This document shows positions 22,538-36,550 of a DNA stretch of 64,000 nt, one piece after another. The translations under genes were made by a program, and so were the position numbers. The stretch spans positions 1,550,001-1,614,000 of the forward strand of contig LATX02000001.1 in assembly GCA_001466705.2 (NCBI GenBank). The letters are read 5' to 3'. Within the stretch, counting starts at the first letter, position 1. Every line of letters starts with the position of its first letter. The notes beneath the pieces are model-generated. The model made no database searches. It saw only the letters and a list, made by a program, of their open reading frames with translations, and was not told the origin of the DNA. This DNA comes from Moniliophthora roreri. Lineage: Eukaryota; Basidiomycota; Agaricomycetes; Agaricales; Marasmiaceae.

Positions 22538-25500
22538 ATGGGGCCTTCTTCCAGAACTCATACCCAGCAATATCGGTTTCCTATTTCTCCACCAAGTTCT
22601 GGCTCAACTTCTTCCTCTTCTTCGCCCAAAATTCCCTCATTGCCACCAGATCTCGACTACTCTTTACCCGATAAACTTACCAAAGCACACTCTCGACGGT
22701 CCAACTCGTCTTCAACTCTTCATAATTTCATCAATTCTGACTCGGAGGGATATACGACAGAAAAGACATTACCTCAGCGTATGAATAATCGTCCATTTAA
22801 TATTCGACATAATTCCAGAGCATTGACATTACCATCCCCGAAAATTTCACCTATAGGCCACCTCAAACAGTCCTCTTCCAAGTCAGCTCGTCCGCCTTTT
22901 CGCCGCGCAAATTCTTCTTCTGGTGCATCAACTTCCTCATCTCCACCTCCGGATCCCGCTTCACCTTCTCATGCCTCTGGTTCCGGTATTGGGCGCAAAG
23001 TAGCTGCCACTTTACAGCTCTTCAAGGAGACTTCCGAAGATCATCACAAGTCCACCGAGCCGCCCTATAGGTCCGAATCCGCCAGCAGCTATCGACGTCC
23101 AACGTCGTCTGGGAAAGGCAAAGCAGTCGATAGTGAAGCTCCTGCTAAGTTCGAGTTTGTCAAACGTTCAGAGTGGCCGGATCGGGAACAAGCTGCCCTA
23201 AGGAGAGAGAAGAGCTTTAATACGCTGCAGCGGGTTAAAACGAGGGACAGCGTGGTCGGTTCTGGAGATGAGAGGCGTGCTAGTCAAAGTCAGAGCCAGA
23301 GAAAGTCGTCCACAAGGGAGCTGGTCGTGGCGGATCTTGCACAATGGCGGAATGAAGTGCTCGGCTGGGAGGATGAGGGCGGACGAGGGCGGCGACGTCA
23401 GAGAGTAACCGACGAACCAGTGCTCGACACAGATGCTTCGGTATCTAGGAATCGGGATTCTTCACCCGTAAAGCGGCATCGTTCGACTGTGCTTCCGCCT
23501 TCACCATCACCCTCACGACCACCACCACATACTCGAGGGCCTACAAGCACAAATGAAACTCCAATTTTGTCAATAGATAAATACACGCGCACTTTCGCCG
23601 ATACTCTGGACCATGAAGATACACCCCGAAGTTTGCCCTCTGTCCGAAATACCACGCTACAAAATACACCGTCTTTCCCTTCAGTGCATGAATACCATCA
23701 TCCACCATCTCCAGCGGAGACGTACTCACAGTCGCCGTGGTCGACTGAAGATGAATCCACGTGGGAGACTGGCTCTGCCACTACCACCACCTCAACAACC
23801 TCCGCCTACTCCAGTCTTCCATTATCCCATAGTCAAAGCCCGTCTTCGTATACAGTACCTTTACCAGAAGGCGATGACCAAAGACACACCAACTATGTTC
23901 CTGATTCAGGGTATCAATTCAATGACGAAGATAACCAAGGCTATCTTCTGGACATTGACTTGGATGGCTCGCAAGAGCATCTTCCTCATATTCCCCTCCG
24001 TCCTTTTCGTAATCAGGTTGGGGGTCACAGTGCCATCTACAAATTCACCAAGCGCGCTGTCTGCAAAGTTAGTGAATCTCTTTCATTTTATTTCGCGTGG
24101 ACTTACTATCTTCGTCCAGCCACTCGTATCTCGAGAGAATCTTTTCTACGAAGCCGTGGAACGAGAAGCACCACCTCTGCTCGCCTATATTCCACGATAT
24201 CTAGGAGTGATGCTTGTCAGCTACAGAAGGGTCCCGAAGTCAAACCCAGGCAACTCGCCGCCTTCTCCAAATCGCACCCTTGAACAAGAATCACGTCAGC
24301 CACTGCGTCCGCCATTGCACAAGGCAGCGACAGATGTAGACACCTGTCGCTCCCCTCCACGCTCTCAACCATCTCGAAGACCATATGACATACCAGAGGT
24401 CGACGAGAACGCGAAAACCGATACCGACGACGAGCTACCCGAAGTCGTTTTGGATCGCAATCGTCACATTATCCCAGAGTGGATGCTGAATGGCAGAAGT
24501 CGCTCTTTTTCACATTCCGCCAATTCTTCACCAGTGGCAATGCGTCGCCTCAAAGGACAGCAGCTACATCGCGGCACTGCCTCGGTACCAGACCTTGGAG
24601 CAACTAGTGCTACGGTACCGAGTAGATTGCGACCAAGTCCATTAGCGTGCCCCTCTTTCGGAACGAGTGAAGCTGACGCACCTACTCCAGCGAATTCACC
24701 GAGCGTGTCTACCAATGCACCGCCTACAATATCTGGGAGATCTCGGCCCAAGAAGTTCATGTTCAAATCTGCATCAGATGAAGACGATGAATTTAAACGC
24801 CCCATGCTGTCCACATGCGCTTCCGACAACACTCTCCGCGATCCACAACCTCCTTGGTTTGGTTTTGGTGGTCGTGGGTCGACAATGGTGAATACGAAGT
24901 TGAAGGATCATGTCTTCAGTACTGTTCTTCGGCGTTTCCGGCGACGGACTGGAGGTCGTTGGGCCGCGGGGGTAAGGATGGAGGACGATGGTGATGTCGC
25001 AGATGCTGAAGGTGATGCTACCGAGTCCGAGGGTGCCAAAAGAACGAGACAACGAAATCGGAAATTGATTAGTCAAGTGGACCGACTGCGTCAGAGCGAG
25101 GCACCAAGCCGGATTCGTCGTGTGCAAAGTGAGTCGATGATTGCATCGCCCGCTAAGCTGCAGGCCATGGCTTTAGAGCAACAACAATGTGAGGACATGA
25201 TGGGAGTGTTTGACATGGATTGCTCAGCAGCTCCTGATGAGGCTAAAGTTCAGTCCTGGCGTGCCGACTTGAGCCCATCAATAACCCGTAGACGCAGTCG
25301 TTCAAGATCCCTTGATTCCCATCTCCCGTTCCCAACGTCAGTACCTCAATCGGGCCCAGAGCCGTCAACGGCTCCCGCGGTGATGAACGAGCCTAACAAG
25401 GAGAATGGTGACCCTGCCTTCACACGACAGAACCACTTCATCTTGATGGAGGATCTCACAGGGCGTCTAAAGCATCCCTGTGTCATGGATCTGAAGATGG

Positions 25501-26509
25501 GAACACGTCAATACGGTATGGATGCCATGCCTGCGAAGAAGAAGAGTCAGCGCAAGAAATGCGATAGGACAACTAGCCGGACCTTGGGTGTTCGGATTTG
25601 TGGCATGCAGGTCAGAACGCCGCTATACAGTCGAATAGCGTTTCCATTACTAACAGCTTTCAATTAAACGTATTTTAGGTGTGGAACAATGTGACCGGGT
25701 CTTACGTTACGCAGGATAAATATATGGGACGCGAAGTGCGCACAGAGGATTTTGCCTCAGTCTTAGCTTCGTTTCTGTATGACGGGGAACAGTTGTTGGT
25801 GTATCAGATCCCGGTACTCCTTCAGAAATTGTATGGACTCGCTCGGATCATTCACCGGCTAAAAGGGTACCGGTTTTATGGATGCAGCTTATTGCTGATA
25901 TACGATGGAGATAGGGAGACTCAAGAAGCTTTTCGTCAGTCCACGTTGGAACATCCTTCATCCCGAAGCAAGCGAGGTGAATCACTGGAACGGCGACAAG
26001 CAGCTCATCATCCACTCCACGATGGTCCACCAGAGAAGCCTGGCTTGCGAAGGTCGCATAGCGAGGATTTATTGTTGGGTCCGGTCGAAAAACGCTCAAA
26101 CGATCGTCGAAAGCGGGGTGAGGTTAATGTTCGTCTCGTTGATTTTGCTCACACGACGACGGGGAGAGACTGGCTACCTTACCCAAGCCGGGAGGAAGGA
26201 GTCGGCCCACACAGAAGTTCGTCGAGCTCCAAGGGTTACCAGGCAGAGATAGACTCTGAAAGTGGGTTACTCTACGCCAGGTTTCCCCCTCATTATCCAG
26301 ATGAACCTGATCGAGGATTCTTGTTTGGTTTGAAGAATCTTGCGAAGGCACTTGAGCAGATCTGGAATGACGAGAGGATTCGAAGGATCAAGGCCATTCG
26401 AGAGGATCCGTCATTGAGCAAGCTTCCTGCTTTACCAAATGACAGCAGAGAGGTGTTTGACGAGATATTTGGCGATTTGGACGAAGACACGGGGATGATC
26501 TCGACGTAA
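22538..26509 (+). CDS. KCS1: Inositol hexakisphosphate kinase (Kcs1-like)
   Basis: This is a predicted cytosolic inositol polyphosphate kinase that makes inositol pyrophosphates from InsP6. Three exons (22538-24067, 24120-25610, 25679-26509) join in phase to about 1283 residues. Residues 1-480 are Ser/Pro/Thr-rich and disordered. The kinase begins at about residue 488 with [20 protein letters not shown], then [20 protein letters not shown] and [14 protein letters not shown] long low-complexity insertion of about 400 residues precedes [20 protein letters not shown], whose PxxxDxKxG inositol-binding motif reads PCVMDLKMG near residue 963. Further on are [15 protein letters not shown] and VRLVDFAHT (about residue 1157), matching the SLL and metal-binding DFA elements of IPK-family kinases. 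Multi-domain fungal Kcs1 proteins are usually about 1000 residues or more, so the size fits. I chose ATG 22538 as it opens the uninterrupted first exon; slightly downstream starts cannot be excluded. Confidence 0.88.
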
Positions 26510-26975
26510 CTGAGCATCGAGGTTGCTCTACTCTCTTCATTATTTTCCGCTGTTACTTGCAAATTCTTTCGTTTCTTTTTCATTTTCTATCCCTTCTTCA
26601 TTCGCAACCGCCTTTCATCTGCAAGTTTTGCAATGTATCTGTTTATCGCGCAACTACGTAATTATAGAGCAACTGCATAAACATTATATTCGTCTAGTTG
26701 TCTGCTATGGTTCATTCGCATCACATATATCTTTTTTCGCTCTGCCTTCTCACTTCATGTTGTACATACAGACTAGTTGCAATTGAAAGTTTTGAACTGA
26801 GCATTGAGTTTATGAAAGACTTGGTGAAATGAATGCATCGCGAATGCATGGTCACTTGACAGGCACTCGTACATAACACTAACTGCGACCTTCGTGTCAC
26901 CCGGGTCGACCACCGTCGTCATCTCACCTTCTCAACCAAAATAATCTGATTTCCACCATTACACAGCAGTTGGCT
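26510..26975. other. Intergenic spacer between KCS1 and MED27
   Basis: About 465 bp, T-rich just after the KCS1 stop as in a 3' UTR, then C/T-rich before the next start. No gene or distinct motif was seen. Confidence 0.4.
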
Positions 26976-28006
26976 ATGTCCCTCGAGAACCATATACAAG
27001 CATTGCAAGATGCCTACAATAAGGTTCAGATGTTGAGGCACATTCCTCAATCATTATTCAAGAGCCCAGTCGCCTCTTCTGCACTCCCTGCTCCGTCATT
27101 GATCTCCCAAATCCAGCAAATCAAAGACATTTCTCAAAATCTGAAATCGGACTCCGTCCAACAAGCTCTACGCGCTGCACGAGAAAGCGAGAACGTTAAT
27201 GGCTTAAAGCACACTGTAAATCTTCGTAGGGAGAACAGGAAGCGAAGGTGAACTCAATCCTCCAACTCAACCCTCCAACATTCCGTTCTCATAACCCTGT
27301 GATAGACGAGCGCCTTCGCCGGAATCACCTCAACCGTATGTCGCTTTGGACAACCGAAACATATCACTTTTCCCGCACACGGACGAGATGCCATTGAAAG
27401 CATCAGAATTGTTCGAATACATTCCTCGCTTTAACAAGGAACATTCATGTTCGGTGCACATCTGGAAGCCCACACGAACCTGGAGTCCTCCAAACGTGGT
27501 GGATCGACCTGCCATGCTAAGATTCTTCATAAAGGATATATTCACGGCCTATATTACTATTGATCACTCCTCGGAAAATCCGACGCTTGTGGTGGAGAGT
27601 GTGACTGTCTTCGGACCTCGTGAAGGAGTGAGTCCAACTACTATTGTCCTTCCTCTGGTTTATAGTCCGAATTATCTAGAAATCACCATACTCGCAATCC
27701 GATTATTTCGTATACCAAAACCTATCGCAGCAGCTCTCAAAAATGATACATTCACACCCGCAAGTCTCGCTACAATCTGTTCTAGTATGTCCTGCTTCTC
27801 TATTCCGGAGCATTACCGATTCACGAACTCGTCTTTAGGACCTTCTATGTGCATATGAGAAGCTGTTCATCGATAGATGCAGCATCTGTGAACGTGTACT
27901 GTCATCTGAGGGTCATGTCCCCCCGATTGTCCGGTTGTGGACTGATGGAAAAGACGGTGAACGAGGAAAATGGGAACCGAGACATGTCAACTGTCGAATA
28001 TGGTAG
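26976..28006 (+). CDS. MED27: Mediator complex subunit 27 (Med27-like)
   Basis: This is a predicted nuclear subunit of the Mediator complex. Four exons (26976-27246, 27306-27627, 27680-27784, 27839-28006) join in phase to about 288 residues. The N-terminus MSLENHIQALQDAYNKVQML is helical. The middle carries ELFEYIPRFNKEHSCSVHIW and FGPREGKSPYSQSDYFVYQN, then LSKMIHSHPQVSLQSVL. The C-terminus DLLCAYEKLFIDRCSICERV, ending with RLW and RHVNCRIW, keeps the CxxC..HxxC zinc-binding pattern typical of the Med27 C-terminal domain. The correct acceptor for exon 3 is at 27679; an earlier AG gives a stop. Family assignment is from motif recall, so I am moderately rather than fully sure. Confidence 0.72.
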
Positions 28007-28154
28007 CGGTAGTGTAAGATGACCTTGTGGATTAATTATGGGTGGCGTGGAACTTCACGCTAGATGTACAAGAGAGCTTGGACCTTATCTCAAGACGGCC
28101 AAAACTGAAAGTGCGAGCCGAATGTACATTCAAAACACACGAGAAAGATACATT

Positions 28155-29094
28155 TTAAGCTTTGGCAGCTTGTGAGATAACTTTTGTGAGTTCTGAAAAC
28201 GAATTTGAATGTCTCAACAACGCAGCAGAAGAAACGGGCAACGTACGAGGGAGTTTGATGCTCTCTTGCACTATTGTTGCCTCTATCTGGTTGTCGGGAT
28301 TGGGAGGAATGTTAATCGCGGTGCTGGTCGAGTCCGGGGTCCAACCAAGCTTTTCAATGTAGGTATTCAACTCTTCCGGACCTATGACGGAGAAGATCTA
28401 GAAAGGATATGGAGAAGGGATAGAAGGACCGCACTGTTAAGGTCCAAATACATCCCAAGGCGGTCTGTGGTGATGCGCGTGAAGGTCGATTTCACTGCGC
28501 GAATAGCGACCTCCCGGATCGAGTCCTCAAATCCAGCAACTTCAACTGTATAGTTCTCCCGCAAAGATGACAATGCCTCTGATTTGTATGCCCTCCAGAA
28601 AGCGGGAAAACGGCATCGGTAGAGAAGGTGGTGAAGCCCTTGGAGGATGGGAAGAAGCTGGGGAAGTGGGTCGGGTTCGTCTAGCGTCGCGTTTATAGGT
28701 CTCTCATCTAGTAGCGATATGCAGAGATTGAAATCGGGAAGGGGTGAAGCAGATAAGGCTTTGATGAGAATGTTGATCACGACGTCTGGGTTGTACAGCT
28801 CTGGGTTAAACTGGTATCTATTCGGTCGTCAGTGCAAGCTCATATTGCCTCAAAAGCCGCGCACAGTTTGAGAATCGCCAAGTTGGCCAGACAATCGTAT
28901 TCCCGGCTTCTTATTTGGTGGTACAAGTAGTCCTCCAAGATTCCAACATTGGATGGGTTGTAGCGGTCTAAAATCGACGTATTCAGCGATAGAGAAAAGG
29001 TATAGTCTTGAGTTTAATGCTGACCTACACCAGAGACCAGATTTTCAATGATGTCGGTTCTCGTAGGAGGGGTAATCCACGATACAGCGGCCAT
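28155..29094 (-). CDS. Translation initiation factor eIF3 subunit K
   Basis: This is a predicted non-core subunit of eIF3 that acts in translation initiation. On the minus strand, ATG 29094 starts MAAVSWITPPTRTDIIENLV, which splices to DRYNPSNVGILEDYLYHQIR and LANLAILKLYQFNPELYNPD. The PCI-type region follows: LPDFNLCISLLDERPI, YRCRFPAFWRAY, VEVAGFEDSIREVAIRAVKS and TRITTDRLGMYLDL. The last exon encodes LNTYIEKLGWTPDSTSTAIN and ends at 28155. The motif order DRYNP, YQFNP, F..FW, GFED matches eIF3k throughout. It is divergent from the WDR5-like gene, with 96 bp between start codons. Confidence 0.88.
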
Positions 29095-29190
29095 GGTGGT
29101 AGAGGAGAACTTTTTTTTTTTTCAGAGAACGTGAAATGCCACGTGGGAACGCAACTCGACTGCCTTTTGATCTTCATCAACAGCTTCATC

Positions 29191-30599
<1,409 letters not shown>

Positions 30600-30793
30600 G
30601 GTATCTTGTTCTTTAGAATGCTTTTGCTAGGTATTTAGTACTTCTGGTGTGTTCTGGGTGATTCTGGAATTATCTTATCAAGAGGCAGTGTCATTAGATA
30701 AGACTGCGTGACATATATAAGACAGTTGGCAACCGTAAATAAGCCATTATACACCTTTCTTATCAACCACATTCATCTTCTCCGTATTCCAGA
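30600..30793 (+). promoter_or_regulatory. Compact promoter of the polyubiquitin gene with a TATA box
   Basis: Only 194 bp separate the WDR5-like stop from the polyubiquitin start. A TATATAA element lies at about 30713-30719, about 75 bp before the ATG, followed by a C/T-rich leader (about 30750-30790). Strong fungal genes commonly have this arrangement. No heat-shock element was clearly recognised. Confidence 0.6.
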
Positions 30794-31877
<1,084 letters not shown>

Positions 31878-31998
31878 ACGTTGTCGCAATTTTGCTGTAG
31901 TCGTTATGTCCATGCCCATGCCCGTGTATCAAAGTACCTCACACTCATTTATGTACAGCACATGTACCACTTAATGATTTTTAAGCAGATGATGGATA

Positions 31999-33043
31999 TC
32001 ATTGAGTATTTACTGAGCCCTGTGCTGGCATTTGCTTTGTCTTCCTCTTCCTTTTTCTTCTGCGCCCACTGGTACTAGCTGTACCATCATCTCCACCACC
32101 CTCGTCACCGTCATTATCGTCTCGCTTTCTTTTTTCTCCCACTTGAGCAGCCATGTCGGTCGATGTAGAAGGTACAACCTGGTCACGATTTCTCACGTTC
32201 TGGGGGAATTGTTCTACTGTTTGCTTTTTCTTCACGCTTAAAGGGTTGGGTCCCTTTGGGCCTTTTCTCTTCTTGCGAGGGTGCTCTGTGGTGGTAGGAG
32301 CAGACGCGATGGCAGACGCGGGTGCATGTAGAGATTTTTCCTCGGCCTTTCCACACGAATCAATCAGGCAGACAATGCACGAGCAATATGTTTCCGTACC
32401 TCTTGCTTGGCCTTTATGGTCGTATCGCTCGGTGGCTCCAGCACCATGACCGACCAGTTGATATGAACTAGTGGAACGGCAGGTACGGTGCGAAGTTTAG
32501 AGCGAAGAGGTTGAGACTGCGTAGCAATCACGTAGCGATGCTTGTTGCTGCCTCCTGCATAGACGAGGGTTGAGTATCAGTCTGGGTGTTAATGGTGATC
32601 ACTTACCGACGACACTGGATAGACACTCACTACCTAGTATTGCCTCTCGATGATTGCACTTCCTACGTTCAAAGGTCTTTGCAAGGTCGACGGCCGGTTG
32701 CTGGCCATCCTGGAGGTACAGTTCGGTTATACAACATTGTGTTATCACTGAAAAGGCGGCGCTTTGCCGTTACAACGAGCATTCCCATCTTACAGTAGGG
32801 ATGATGGTGCTCACTTGGCTTGACTTCACCCTGAAGAACAGATCCTAGTTGTTTGACGAGGTCGCATTTGTGTTTTATAGCCTCCTTACATATTTCAGAG
32901 TCGACTAGCATAGCAGGTTAGACCGTCATCTGTGAGCACAACTGCAAAGACCTACCAAGAACCTGGTAAGGCTGCCGAAAGCCAAAAGACATGGCGTATA
33001 AATGCATGAGTTTCCGGTATGCTTTCGCTCGTTTCTGCCTCAT
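31999..33043 (-). CDS. UTP23: rRNA-processing protein UTP23 (PIN-domain, SSU processome)
   Basis: This is a predicted nucleolar component of the small-subunit processome needed for 18S rRNA maturation. From ATG 33043 the minus strand reads MRQKRAKAYRKLMHLYAMSF and GFRQPYQVL, then splices to VDSEICKEAIKHKCDLVKQL and LGSVLQGEVKP, the start of the PIN-like domain. Next come QCCITELY and FERRKCNHREA, which supply Cys/His residues of the zinc-binding site. SNKHRYVIATQSQPLRSKLR and VPAVPLVHINWSVMVLEPPS follow. The C-terminal tail is Lys/Arg-rich with GPKGPNPLSVKKK, typical of Utp23. The stop is at 31999. The gene is divergent from EMC7, with 74 bp between start codons. Confidence 0.9.
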
Positions 33044-33117
33044 CTTGGAGAGCGAATAAAGAGTTGAAGCGGAAAAATTTGCCGAACTCACGGCAAATTT
33101 CTTTCACCACTACGAGT

Positions 33118-34137
33118 ATGATGCTGTTGGTGCTGCTCACCTTTGCCAGGTATGGGTGATTTTTCTTTGGATACCGTCTTATTCTGACCGTATTTACTTA
33201 AGCCTGATTCTAACTGGTAACGCACTGGATGTTCAAGGCAGAATCATCTGGAACTCTGCGTGTTCAGGTATGCTGGAATATGTCTTATTATTCTTACGCT
33301 GATTCTTACGCTGCATAACACCTCTTATAACAGTCTACAAAGACCTAGGGAAGACAAGGGTTGTTTTAGATAACGGCAAGTTTGGCGGGGGTGTCACTCA
33401 AGAGGGGGCATTCTCAATGTACGTCGCGTGTTACCTTTTATAAAACCTGGGAGCTGACGTAGATTCCCTCTAGACCTAATGTCTCTACTGGAACCTATAT
33501 TTTATCTGTCCTAGCTCATGACCATGGATTTGAACAAGTACAGCCCTTCGGTACTGGTTCTTTTGGTCGAGTTGCTGACGTCGCCTTCAGCTTCGTGTAG
33601 ATGTGCTAGATGAATCCAACGTCGAAGTCAGGCCCTATGTCCCTGGAACGCCTCTCAATCCTGCATCAACAATACTTCTACCATATCCAATAACGCTGTC
33701 AGCCAAACAGAAATTCAACTATTTCGTTCCTCCGGAATCCTTCAACATTATGGGTATGCTAGGGAGCCCCATGATGTTGATGATGCTGTTCGCGGGTGGT
33801 ATGGTTCTGGCTATGCCCTACTTGATGGTGCGTCCTAAAGTGCTCTCAAAACATTTGCAGAAGCTAACTGCAGCGCACAGAAAAATATGGACCCTGAGGC
33901 ACTGGAAGACATGAAAGAGCAGCAAGCAAAAATGGCAAAGATGCAGAGCGCGATGGCTAGCGGCGATTTTAAGTCTGGGTAGGTTATTGCGACTTTTGGC
34001 TACCAATTACACTTGGTTGATAAATAAATATCAGGTTCTCGGCCCTTATGTCTGGTTTCGAGGAACCATCCCAAGCAGGAGCCAAGGCACAACCGGCAAC
34101 CGGCAATACCAAGAAAAAGAGTACGAAGAAACGGTAA
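33118..34137 (+). CDS. EMC7: ER membrane protein complex subunit 7 (EMC7)
   Basis: This is a predicted subunit of the ER membrane protein insertase EMC. The N-terminus MMLLVLLTFASLILTGNA is a signal peptide assembled from the first two exons. The lumenal beta-sandwich domain follows: LDVQGRIIWNSACS, YKDLGKTRVVLDNGKFGGGV, GAFSMPNVSTGTYILSVLAH and LRVDVLDESNVEVRPYVPGT. A membrane-proximal Tyr-Phe-Val-Pro-Pro stretch and a Met-rich transmembrane helix (MLMMLFAGGMVLAMPYL) come next. The cytosolic tail DPEALEDMKEQQAKMAKMQS ends in a lysine cluster. Two in-frame ATGs (33118 and 33121) are adjacent. The gene is head-to-head with UTP23 and tail-to-tail with the small protein at 34217. Confidence 0.9.
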
Positions 34138-34216
34138 CAAGTTGTTCGTGTGGCTGTAGTTATAGTACACCATCATCAAATGAGGGCATGGAGTTTCAAG
34201 ATGCATGTGCGCTGTT

Positions 34217-34795
34217 TCATCCGTCATTCTGTTCAACATCATACGATTTGGGCGATGTTGGCGATGTGATAACATTCGGGTTTCCATTGTATGTGAGAGC
34301 GCGACGCAGAACGGCGTTTCTGGGATGATTTGATGACCTTGGTGCCTGTGTTGAAAGGAGAAATACCATACCTTTGCTTGAACTCCGCCACTATTGCTTG
34401 TGCTTGCTGGCGATCATTTCGAGGCAAGCTGAAGGATAAAGGTGAACGCAAGAACGTTCGGAGCTTAGTTCCACGTACTTGTCTATACTTGATGTTGTCT
34501 CTATTATATACATTCTATCATTGTGTTTTTCTTCGGAGGCTGCTGCACCGGGTGCCTCCTTGATACTGAGACCAGTCACTGCGAGAGATTTCGAAGTGCT
34601 GACCACTGTCGGAATTGAAGATGCGGGGTCGTAGTCAAGAAGTATAACGTGTTCGTCGGGGTATTGGGGCAGAAGAGACAAGGGTGAATCATCTGCATAG
34701 TGGTATTGAATTGTAGGATGGCCTAGGGTATTCGACGAGGACGAGGACTCAGTGAAGAGAATGTAGTATGGTGGTTCAGTAGTGCCTGTCGACAT
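34217..34795 (-). CDS. Small protein of unknown function, seemingly intact
   Basis: Three exons on the minus strand give about 150 residues. It begins MSTGTTEPPYYILFTESSSS and continues HPTIQYHYADDSPLSLLPQY, HVILLDYDPASSIPTVVSTS and LAVTGLSIKEAPGAAASEEK. It then joins through clean GT..AG introns to LPRNDRQQAQAIVAEFKQRN and AVLRRALTYNGNP, with the stop at 34217. No signal peptide or membrane segment is visible. The acidic, Ser/Pro-rich composition with a helical C-terminus suggests a soluble adaptor-type protein. I do not recognise a named family, but the splice structure and codon pattern look like a real gene, and I suspect it is conserved among related mushrooms. Confidence 0.65.
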
Positions 34796-35124
34796 GACAG
34801 TCGCGCGCAGAACCCGACTTGAACCCGAACCCCGTTATGCGCCCTCCGAACTGCCTCAGTATATCGCTGCTGGTGGTTCCAGATTCCAATGACAGAAAAC
34901 CTCAATCAAGATTCAGAATCCGAGCTAGTGGAACCCAAGCCCTGGTCGTTTGGTTGTGTGATTGTCGCCATTTTCCCCTATTAAGTCTGGTTGACAGGTC
35001 CTGGTGATGGCGGTCGGTACATTCCAAGTCTTACCTCTTTCTATATCTTTGGCTCATTTTTCTCTCTTCCAGGTCCTTCGTTTCGACCAGTCTTTCCTTT
35101 TTCTTCACATTCTTTCTTCAAGAC

Positions 35125-36550
35125 ATGACTCGTCTCGCTTTGTTGGTGGCGTGCGTCGCTCTGTTCGCAGTTCTTCCCTATGGTTCGGCAGGACCGGCCT
35201 GTGCGAAGAAATACTGGCAGCAACAGCAATGCGTTGAAAAATGCAAGGCTAAGTGGGGGTACCCAGGCTCTATGATGGGCACGGACCGTTGGGGTTCTGT
35301 CATGCAAAAGACAGATACCTCAACCGAAGCCTGGAATGCAGCACTTGCCAAGGCGTGCGGGGTGGAAACGTACGTTACCAGCCACCTATGAATTGTCGTT
35401 AACTCATGGATTATGGCCTCTAGCTCTGTTGGCGTAACAGGCGCACAGGGGAAATTAGCAGGTCATACATCGAGCTCGAGCGCTACGTCTTCGTCAATCA
35501 CTTCGACCAGCTTCACAACTTCCAGTTCGTCTATTCAGAGCACGAGCACGTCCTCTCAAACCGTTCTCTCAACAAATTTCTCCGTGTCAGCGGCCAACTT
35601 TTTGCCAACTACGTTGCGTCTCTCGACGTCCATCGCCTCGTCATCCTCGTCCAGCGAGACTACTACGTCAACTGAACAAGAAACAGCCTCTGAACCACAG
35701 CCACCAATCATGACTTCATCCTCGTCTAGCGAGACTACTACGTCAACTGAACGAGAAACCACTTCAGAACTACCGCCACCACCGCCAACCACAACTTCAC
35801 AGATTCCGCCATCACCTACGACTAGCTCTACCATACCTACTGCTCCTACTCAGGACAGTGGCAACAACTCGTCGGGCAATAGCGGAAATGGAGGGTCTTC
35901 CAGCGGTGATATCGAGCAGTATCTAGAAGCACACAATTCGGTTCGTGCCCAACATGGAGCACAGCCACTCACTTGGAGCGACGAAGCTGCCAGCAAAGCT
36001 CAGCAATGGGCGAACAATTGTAAATTCGAACATTCCGGCGGCTCTCTTGGCTCATTTGGTGGTAAGTAACCGGGCACTCTGAGTTCTGTTGCGATTTGCA
36101 CTGAAGACTTTCAACAGAAAACTTGGCCGCAGGTACTAGTGACAGCTATACCATTGCCAGAGCTGTCAAGGGCTGGACCGATGAAGTTTGTGAGTGTAGC
36201 AAAATATTCTACTAGAGGCAAAGGCACACTAAAGAACCTATGTTCTCAGCGGATTATGACCCTAACAACCCTAAAGCCTCGCATTTTACTCAAGTAGTCT
36301 GGAAAGCCACAACTCAAGTCGGTTGTGCGTTGGTGTTGTGTGACGGTATCTTTGAAGGTTTTGGAGTGAGTTTCTAGCCGTTTCAACCATAGCTTTCTTT
36401 ACCGACCGTCTCGGCCTGCAGAAAGCAAGATACTACGTCTGTGAATATACCCCCCAAGGAAATGTTGGTGGCCAGTTCGCGTAGGTACCTCTCCTGAGCT
36501 GTAGGTCACTTGCCTGACGCTTTGTGTACAGTGCCAACGTCCAAGCTTGA
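35125..36550 (+). CDS. Secreted CAP/SCP (PR-1-like) protein
   Basis: This is a predicted extracellular CAP-superfamily protein; fungal relatives bind and export sterols or lipids. MTRLALLVACVALFAVLPYG forms a signal peptide. A short Cys-containing N-terminal region (CAKKYWQQQQCVEKCKAKWG) follows. Next is a Ser/Thr/Pro-rich, probably O-glycosylated linker of about 140 residues, then the CAP domain. The CAP domain carries YLEAHNSVRAQHGAQPLTWS, AQQWANNCKFEHSGG, GENLAAG, the CAP1-type HFTQVVWKATTQVGCA, and the CAP2-type YYVCEYTPQGN. The His and Glu residues of the classic cavity are present. Several introns occur, the last leaving a tiny terminal exon (ANVQA). A 25-residue linker unit (SSSETTTSTE...) is duplicated with a 75 bp period. 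Confidence 0.88.

Noticed and set aside
27628..27784. Apparent stop and frameshift in MED27
   Set aside because: Splicing to the AG at 27679 instead of the earlier one gives a continuous frame with family-like sequence.
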